9,523 nucleotides of DNA, taken from assembly GCA_934796775.1 (NCBI GenBank), contig CAKVPH010000036.1:1-9523 (forward strand), in the 5' to 3' direction. This document shows, piece by piece, positions 6,049 through 9,523 of the stretch. The stretch is from an uncultured Clostridia bacterium. Lineage in GTDB: Bacteria > Bacillota > Clostridia > Christensenellales > Borkfalkiaceae. Position 1 is the first letter of the stretch. The number at the start of each line of letters is the position of its first letter. The notes beneath the pieces were generated by a model. That model was not told where the DNA came from, ran no database searches, and worked only from the letters and a program-made list of their open reading frames with translations. Made by a program: the position numbers and the translations under genes.

Positions 6049-6103
6049 AGGAATTTCACCTCCCCGCGGTTCTCGCCGAGACGCCCTCTTTGGTTGCGAC
6101 GGC

Positions 6104-6232
6104 TCACGGAATTTCTTCCGCTTCAACGCTCGACCTGAGACTGGACGCAAGTATCATTATTTTCTCTGCTTGTTTTCGCCACGACTCGGTTGCGCCGAAT
6201 CGCCCTAACATTTCGTTCTGTTGCTTGTCCAT
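6104..6232 (-). CDS. Putative 42-residue hypothetical protein
   Basis: The frame reads 'MDKQQNEMLGRFGATESW' and continues with a predicted helix 'RKQAEKIMILASSLRSSVEA' to TGA. The composition (amphipathic, mixed charge, ordinary codons) looks like a real protein. No Shine-Dalgarno is visible before the ATG at 6230-6232, and the second ATG (codon 8) has none either. It lies between the terminator of the sigma-like gene and mazF, where an antitoxin would be expected. It does not resemble MazE by eye. Confidence 0.4.
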   Translation of the reverse strand: MDKQQNEMLGRFGATESWRKQAEKIMILASSLRSSVEAEEIP

Positions 6233-6297
6233 TTTTAACGGACGGCAGAGAGAATGTAAAAGACTCGTTTTTTATTCAATTGTTTCGAGAGAAAAAT

Positions 6298-6334
6298 AAG
6301 CCTCTCACTATTCATGCCGAAAAGCGAGAGGCTT
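6298..6334 (-). terminator. Intrinsic terminator after the sigma-like gene
   Basis: AAGCCTCTC (6298-6306) pairs with GAGAGGCTT (6326-6334), and the stem extends inward past one mismatch. The minus-strand tail is ATTTTTC. It lies 15 bases past the sigma-like stop codon and separates that gene from the mazF group. Confidence 0.8.
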
Positions 6335-6349
6335 GATAACCTTAAATTT

Positions 6350-6859
6350 TTACTTTTCTAAAAATTCTTTAAGTTTGGCTAAAATTTTATTTTTCCTTTT
6401 ATGTATTGCCACCTGCGAAACACCATAAATCTCCGATGCTTTTCGCTCGGTTACGCCATCTATAAATAAAATTTTAATTAGTTCACGTTCGTCGGGCGAA
6501 AGCAGAAGAAAGGCTTTCCGAAGTTCAGCTACAGTCATTTTGTTTATAACCTCTGCCTCCACGTCCGTTTTTTCATCCGCAAAAACATCCTCGCCAAACG
6601 TTTCGTCCGTATCCAAAGCGTTATAGGAAACGTCGCCGTTTAACCGCGAACGCTCGTCTATGTACTTTTGCCGACGTTTATCTCGGTAATAATCCCTATA
6701 CGTTTCTTCCGTCACTTCCATAAGCATTCCGTGTAAAGGAAGAAAGAACTTGTCCATATAAGACTTGTCCGTTTGTTCGAGTTGTCTTAGTTCGTTATAA
6801 GTTATCTCCTTATAATTGCCGTTTTCTAAAATAAATACTTTTTTAGGTGCGTATTTCAC
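6350..6859 (-). CDS. Sigma-70 family region-4 protein (sigma-like regulator)
   Basis: The chosen start is GTG at 6857-6859, because AAGGAGG lies 8 bases upstream. A longer in-frame ATG (6899-6901) has no ribosome site and would put this Shine-Dalgarno inside the gene. The 169-residue product has a sigma region 4 at its C-terminus (~107-169): 'LSPDERELIKILFIDG' is followed by the helix-turn-helix 'TERKASEIYGVSQVAIHKRK'. The N-terminal ~100 residues ('LPLHGMLMEVTEETYRDYYR', 'RRQKYIDERSRLNGDVSY') are of the kind found in clostridial mobile elements and show no clear region 2, so core-polymerase and -10 recognition by the usual means is doubtful. It probably regulates element genes as a sigma-like or DNA-binding protein. 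It is a single-gene unit with its own terminator. Confidence 0.82.
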   Translation of the reverse strand: MKYAPKKVFILENGNYKEITYNELRQLEQTDKSYMDKFFLPLHGMLMEVTEETYRDYYRDKRRQKYIDERSRLNGDVSYNALDTDETFGEDVFADEKTDVEAEVINKMTVAELRKAFLLLSPDERELIKILFIDGVTERKASEIYGVSQVAIHKRKNKILAKLKEFLEK

Positions 6860-6890
6860 CGTTTTGTCCTCCTTGATTTGAAATTTGATT

Positions 6891-6902
6891 TTTGAATTCA
6901 AA
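6891..6902. repeat. 12-base palindrome upstream of the sigma-like gene
   Basis: TTTGAATTCAAA is a perfect palindrome ending about 32 bases before the GTG start and 15 bases before its Shine-Dalgarno. It sits in an A/T-rich stretch with repeated GATTTGAAATTTGA-like words. It could be an autoregulatory operator, but simple A/T bias could also produce it. Confidence 0.3.
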
Positions 6903-6957
6903 TTCCAAACCGGGAGGATCTCTTATCCGATTACCGCCTTTATTCGATAAAAATCGA

Positions 6958-7010
6958 CAAACAAAAATGCGCCTATCAAGCAATTTCTTCTTTCGCATGA
7001 TAGACGCATT
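6958..7010 (-). terminator. Intrinsic terminator upstream of the sigma-like gene
   Basis: AATGCGCCTATC (6966-6977) pairs with GATAGACGCATT (6999-7010), 11 of 12 bases, with a 21-base loop. The minus-strand tail is TTTGTTTGT. It would end leftward transcripts from the hexuronate operon or the 24-codon ORF before they reach the sigma-like gene. The rest of 6903-7087 holds no gene that I can support. Confidence 0.75.
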
Positions 7011-7087
7011 ATTTTCGTGTCCGTTTTTGTTTTTATCATAAATTATGTAGTTGTTTTTCCTATGTTTTGCTTTACTTGTTTGCCGAT

Positions 7088-7162
7088 TTACCCCGATAAA
7101 ATGATTACTTCATGATCATCGCTTAAGATAAGCGACGGCGCGCAGAAATAACTCCAACGCAT
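7088..7162 (-). CDS. Putative 24-residue ORF behind a terminator-like hairpin
   Basis: ATG at 7160-7162 follows GGAGGG by 7 bases, an ideal arrangement. The frame reads 'MRWSYFCAPSLILSDDHEVI' plus four residues to TAA. The Shine-Dalgarno forms part of the 3' arm of the hairpin at 7169-7198, and the U run of that hairpin runs into the start codon. Expression would thus need readthrough and opening of the stem. It may be a regulated leader peptide, or a chance ORF behind the operon terminator. No family is recognised. Confidence 0.35.
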   Translation of the reverse strand: MRWSYFCAPSLILSDDHEVIILSG

Positions 7163-7198
7163 AAAAAATCCCTCCTTCCAAAAACTCGGAAAGAGGGA
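7163..7198 (-). terminator. Terminator of the hexuronate operon
   Basis: An 11-position stem with one mismatch (7169-7179 with 7188-7198, arms TCCCTCCTTCC and GGAAAGAGGGA) and an 8-base loop is followed on the minus strand by six T. It lies about 90 bases after the kdgK stop. A second possible hairpin (CCCGTAAT/ATTGCGGG on the minus strand, about 7222-7254) sits between kdgK and this one and has no T tail. Confidence 0.75.
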
Positions 7199-7289
7199 GC
7201 AATGCTTTTTGCAAGCCAAGACAGCCCCGCAATTACCTCGTTTTTTTTATTACGGGACCGATATCATTTGTTTTAAGTTTTCTTTAATC

Positions 7290-8309
7290 TTATCTTTGAA
7301 CTCTGCCGGAAGCGTTGCCGTTTGCAAGGGCTTCCACTTCGGAAAGCGAAACCATATTGTAATCGCCCTCAATAGAATGTTTTAAGCAACTTGCCGCGAC
7401 AGCGAATTCGATCGCTTTCTGAGCGTCGTAACCGTTTACAAGCGAATAAATCAACCCTCCGCCGAAACTGTCGCCACCGCCTACGCGGTCAACAATGTGC
7501 ATCGCATACTTCTTTGAAAAATGCGCTTCGCCGTTCGTATAAAGCATGCCCGACCAGTTGTTGTCGTTTGCGGAAAGGCTCTCGCGAAGAGTAATCGCCA
7601 CGCCTTTGAAATTGAATTTTTCCGTCAACTTTTTGGCGACGGATATGTATCCGTTCCTGTCGAGTTTGCCCGTGTTGATGTCCGTATTATCCGCTTCGAT
7701 TCCGAAAACGTCTTTCGCATCTTCTTCGTTTGCGATGCAATAATCGACATATAGGCAGACTTTTGACATTATTTCGCCCGCTTTTTCCTTGCTCCAGAGC
7801 TTCTTGCGAAAGTTCAGATCGCACGAAACGGTTATGCCTTTTTCTTTTGCTTTTTTGCACGCTTCGAGAGTTATCGCGGCGCACTCGTCCGAAAGCGCGG
7901 GCGTAATCCCAGTAAAGTGAAACCAGGTAACGCCGTCGAAAATTTTATCCCAATCGAAATCGTTTACGCTCGCCGTGGCGATTGCCGAATAGGCTCTGTC
8001 GTAAATAACTTTGCTCGGGCGTTGGCTTGCCCCCTTTTCGCAATAATATATGCCTACTCTGTTTCCGCCGCGGACAATTTTGCTCGTATCCACGCCGAAT
8101 TTTCTCAGACTATTGACAGCCGCCTGACCGATCTCGTGCGCGGGAAGTTTGCTGACGAACGCCACGTCCACGCCGTAATTTGCCAGACTCACGGCAACGT
8201 TTGCTTCCGCACCGCCATATGAAGCTTCATACTTTTCGCTCTGAACAAATCTTAAATAGTTTTCGGGCGCAAGTCTTAACATAAGTTCCCCGAATGTTAC
8301 AACCTTCAT
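7290..8309 (-). CDS. kdgK: 2-keto-3-deoxygluconate kinase (PfkB/ribokinase family)
   Basis: A 339-residue PfkB-fold sugar kinase that by context phosphorylates 2-keto-3-deoxygluconate (KDG) with ATP to KDPG in the cytoplasm. The N-terminal substrate signature 'YGGAEANVAVSLANYG' (~31-46) is typical of KDG kinases. 'SCDLNFR' (162-168) is the mid-protein motif. The C-terminal ATP signature is 'DRVGGGDSFGGGL' (274-286), with Asp280 as catalytic base; Gly-Gly-Gly-Asp replaces the commoner Gly-Ala-Gly-Asp, a variant known in this group. Length is normal. ATG (8307-8309) overlaps the eda stop in ATGA and is preceded by AAAGAGGTGG, so the two genes are translationally coupled. The product feeds the aldolase encoded just upstream. 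Fructokinase or another PfkB activity is the alternative, but context argues against it. Confidence 0.92.
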   Translation of the reverse strand: MKVVTFGELMLRLAPENYLRFVQSEKYEASYGGAEANVAVSLANYGVDVAFVSKLPAHEIGQAAVNSLRKFGVDTSKIVRGGNRVGIYYCEKGASQRPSKVIYDRAYSAIATASVNDFDWDKIFDGVTWFHFTGITPALSDECAAITLEACKKAKEKGITVSCDLNFRKKLWSKEKAGEIMSKVCLYVDYCIANEEDAKDVFGIEADNTDINTGKLDRNGYISVAKKLTEKFNFKGVAITLRESLSANDNNWSGMLYTNGEAHFSKKYAMHIVDRVGGGDSFGGGLIYSLVNGYDAQKAIEFAVAASCLKHSIEGDYNMVSLSEVEALANGNASGRVQR

Positions 8310-8890
8310 AAACCCACCTCTTTTATTATCTCACACGCCTTTCTACAATTCTCGGTTATGTCGCCTTTCATCATAAACGAACCGCCGACCGCAAAAATCT
8401 TGTCAAACTCTAAAAACTCTTTCAAGTTGGTCAAATCTACGCCGCCCGTTGGAATAAACTTAACTTGTGGAAATGGTCCGGACAATGCTTTGAGTGCTTT
8501 AAGTCCGCCGTAAACGTTCGCAGGAAAGAATTTGACGGTAGTTATTCCAAGTTCCAAAGCCTGCATAATTTCCGTCGGCGTTACGCATCCGGGATAATAC
8601 GGAATACCTTGTTTATGAACATATAGCGCGACTTTTTCGGAAAATCCCGGGCTTACTATAAACTTTGCTCCGGCATTTACAGCGCGGATTGCCTGTTCTT
8701 CGTTTATAACCGTTCCCGCACCGATATGCATATCCGGGAATAGTTTCACGGCAAGTTTTATCGATTCTTCCGCACAAGCCGTTCTGAATGTTATTTCAGC
8801 GCAATTTATGCCGCCTGCCCTTAACGCAGACAACATTTTTTCGGTTTCGTTTACGTCTTTTATCACCACTACGGGAATCAGTTTATTCAT
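8306..8890 (-). CDS. eda: KDPG (and 4-hydroxy-2-oxoglutarate) aldolase
   Basis: A 194-residue class I aldolase (E. coli Eda is 213) that splits 2-keto-3-deoxy-6-phosphogluconate into pyruvate and glyceraldehyde-3-phosphate. Key motifs are present: Glu32 and Arg36 in 'EITFRT'; 'GAGTV' (57-61); 'SPGF' (80-83); 'PGCVTPTE' (100-107); the Schiff-base lysine Lys120 in 'VKFFPA'; and phosphate-binding 'PTGGV' (147-151). The ATG is only 3 bases after the stop of the SDR gene, and its ribosome site (GTGGAG) lies inside that gene's end. It overlaps kdgK by 4 bases. The three genes form one operon. Confidence 0.95.
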   Translation of the reverse strand: MNKLIPVVVIKDVNETEKMLSALRAGGINCAEITFRTACAEESIKLAVKLFPDMHIGAGTVINEEQAIRAVNAGAKFIVSPGFSEKVALYVHKQGIPYYPGCVTPTEIMQALELGITTVKFFPANVYGGLKALKALSGPFPQVKFIPTGGVDLTNLKEFLEFDKIFAVGGSFMMKGDITENCRKACEIIKEVGL

Positions 8891-8893
8891 ATT

Positions 8894-9523
8894 TTATACT
8901 CCACTGTACGCCGAGAAACCGCCGTCCACGGGGATAACCGTTCCCGTTACGAAACCGCTTGCTTTATCGTCGCAAAGCCACAATAAACAACCTATAAGGT
9001 CGCTTATCTCGCCGAACTTCTTCATCGGAGTCGCCGCCAAAATCTTACCCGTTCTTGCCGTCGGTGTACCGTCCTCGTTATATAAAAGCGCGCGGTTCTG
9101 GTTTGTCACGAAGAACCCGGGCGCGATTGCGTTGCAACGGATATTGCACGGTGCAAAGTGAACGGCGAGCCATTCGGTAAAGTTTGACACGCCCGCTTTC
9201 GCCGCAGAATACGCGGGGATTTTGGTAAGCGGTCTGAACGCATTCATAGACGAAATATTGATGATGTTTCCGCCCGTTTTAACCATTCCTTCGGCAAATA
9301 CCTGCGTTACCAGAAACGCCGACGTGATATTAAGGTCGAAAACGAATTTAAGCCCGCTTTCATCGAGCGCGAAAAAGTCTTTTAGCCCCTCCGTTCCGAG
9401 CATTTCGGGCGACATGGTTTCGTTGTCGCAAGTGGCTTTCGGGTTATTTCCGCCCGCGCCGTTAATCAGGATATCCACCTTGCCGAATGCGCCGATAATC
9501 GTGCTATAGGCGGACTTTATGCT
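8894..9523 (-). CDS. SDR-family oxidoreductase, probable D-fructuronate/D-mannonate oxidoreductase (5' end outside window)
   Basis: The frame is open to the right edge, and 209 residues are visible of a likely ~270-280. The N-terminal nucleotide-binding part (TGxxxGxG) is outside the window. Visible parts are 'DILINGAGGN' (the NAG-type motif), catalytic Ser in 'NISSM', 'YSAAKAG' (Tyr and Lys of YxxxK), 'NAIAPGFFVTNQNRALL', and a C-terminal 'TGTVIPVDGGFSAYSGV'. The long insert after 'GAGGN' and the 'GFFVTNQNR' and 'FSAYSGV' segments fit the SDR type annotated as mannonate oxidoreductase in gut bacteria, which reduces fructuronate to mannonate with NAD(P)H. Operon partners for KDG breakdown agree with this. 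KduD-like or gluconate 5-dehydrogenase activity is the alternative. The mannonate dehydratase needed to link the steps is not in the window. Confidence 0.85.
   Translation of the reverse strand, partial: SIKSAYSTIIGAFGKVDILINGAGGNNPKATCDNETMSPEMLGTEGLKDFFALDESGLKFVFDLNITSAFLVTQVFAEGMVKTGGNIINISSMNAFRPLTKIPAYSAAKAGVSNFTEWLAVHFAPCNIRCNAIAPGFFVTNQNRALLYNEDGTPTARTGKILAATPMKKFGEISDLIGCLLWLCDDKASGFVTGTVIPVDGGFSAYSGV

Noticed and set aside
6860..6901. Longer sigma-like protein from the ATG at 6899-6901.
   Set aside because: This would translate through a perfect AAGGAGG placed 8 bases before GTG at 6857-6859, and the ATG has no ribosome site of its own.
7391..8222. Several plus-strand frames opposite kdgK.
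   Set aside because: They are antisense to a well-supported kinase, with odd Arg/Cys-rich composition and no ribosome sites.

Overview
The window looks like part of the chromosome of an uncultured, gut-type Clostridia (Firmicutes) bacterium. The grounds are strong purine-rich Shine-Dalgarno sites (GGAGG type), moderate to low GC by eye, many U-tailed intrinsic terminators, and protein families typical of polysaccharide-fermenting clostridia. No rRNA or marker gene is present, so the taxon is inferred. Every gene except the one cut by the left edge lies on the minus strand.

Left flank (1-1786): the C-terminal end of a probable LacI-type sugar regulator reads rightwards into a terminator. It faces the 3' half of a cyclodextrin glucanotransferase-like amylase that has lost the signal peptide and most of the catalytic barrel. 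Three terminator hairpins follow, and then the 3' half of a tRNA-Asn gene (1787-1843) whose 5' half is absent.

Middle (1844-6902): an accessory, mobile-element-like module begins exactly where the tRNA breaks. In transcription order (right to left) it holds: a short sigma-70 region-4 protein; tiny ORFs of 42 and 17 codons; a MazF-type RNase toxin with no recognisable MazE; a 23-codon ORF; a 63-codon ORF that appears to start at ATA and overlaps the next gene; a large serine recombinase (519 aa); a remnant of a second AlbA_2/Schlafen-like gene; and an intact AlbA_2-ATPase-wHTH protein (472 aa) with its own near-consensus promoter. No relaxase, coupling protein, replication gene or phage structural gene is visible. 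The module is therefore a small cargo/recombinase cassette, an element remnant, or one end of a larger element.

Right flank (7163-9523): the end of a hexuronate catabolism operon with an SDR oxidoreductase (probable fructuronate/mannonate oxidoreductase, cut by the right edge), KDPG aldolase (eda) and KDG kinase (kdgK). The genes are separated by 3 bases and then overlap by 4. Together they would take mannonate-derived 2-keto-3-deoxygluconate to pyruvate and glyceraldehyde-3-phosphate. The operon ends in a terminator whose stem also carries the Shine-Dalgarno site of a 24-codon ORF.

The most interesting points are the broken tRNA-Asn as a candidate integration junction, the ATA-started ORF coupled to the recombinase, the antitoxin-less mazF preceded by tiny ORFs, and the repeat-linker remnant of a second AlbA_2 gene.
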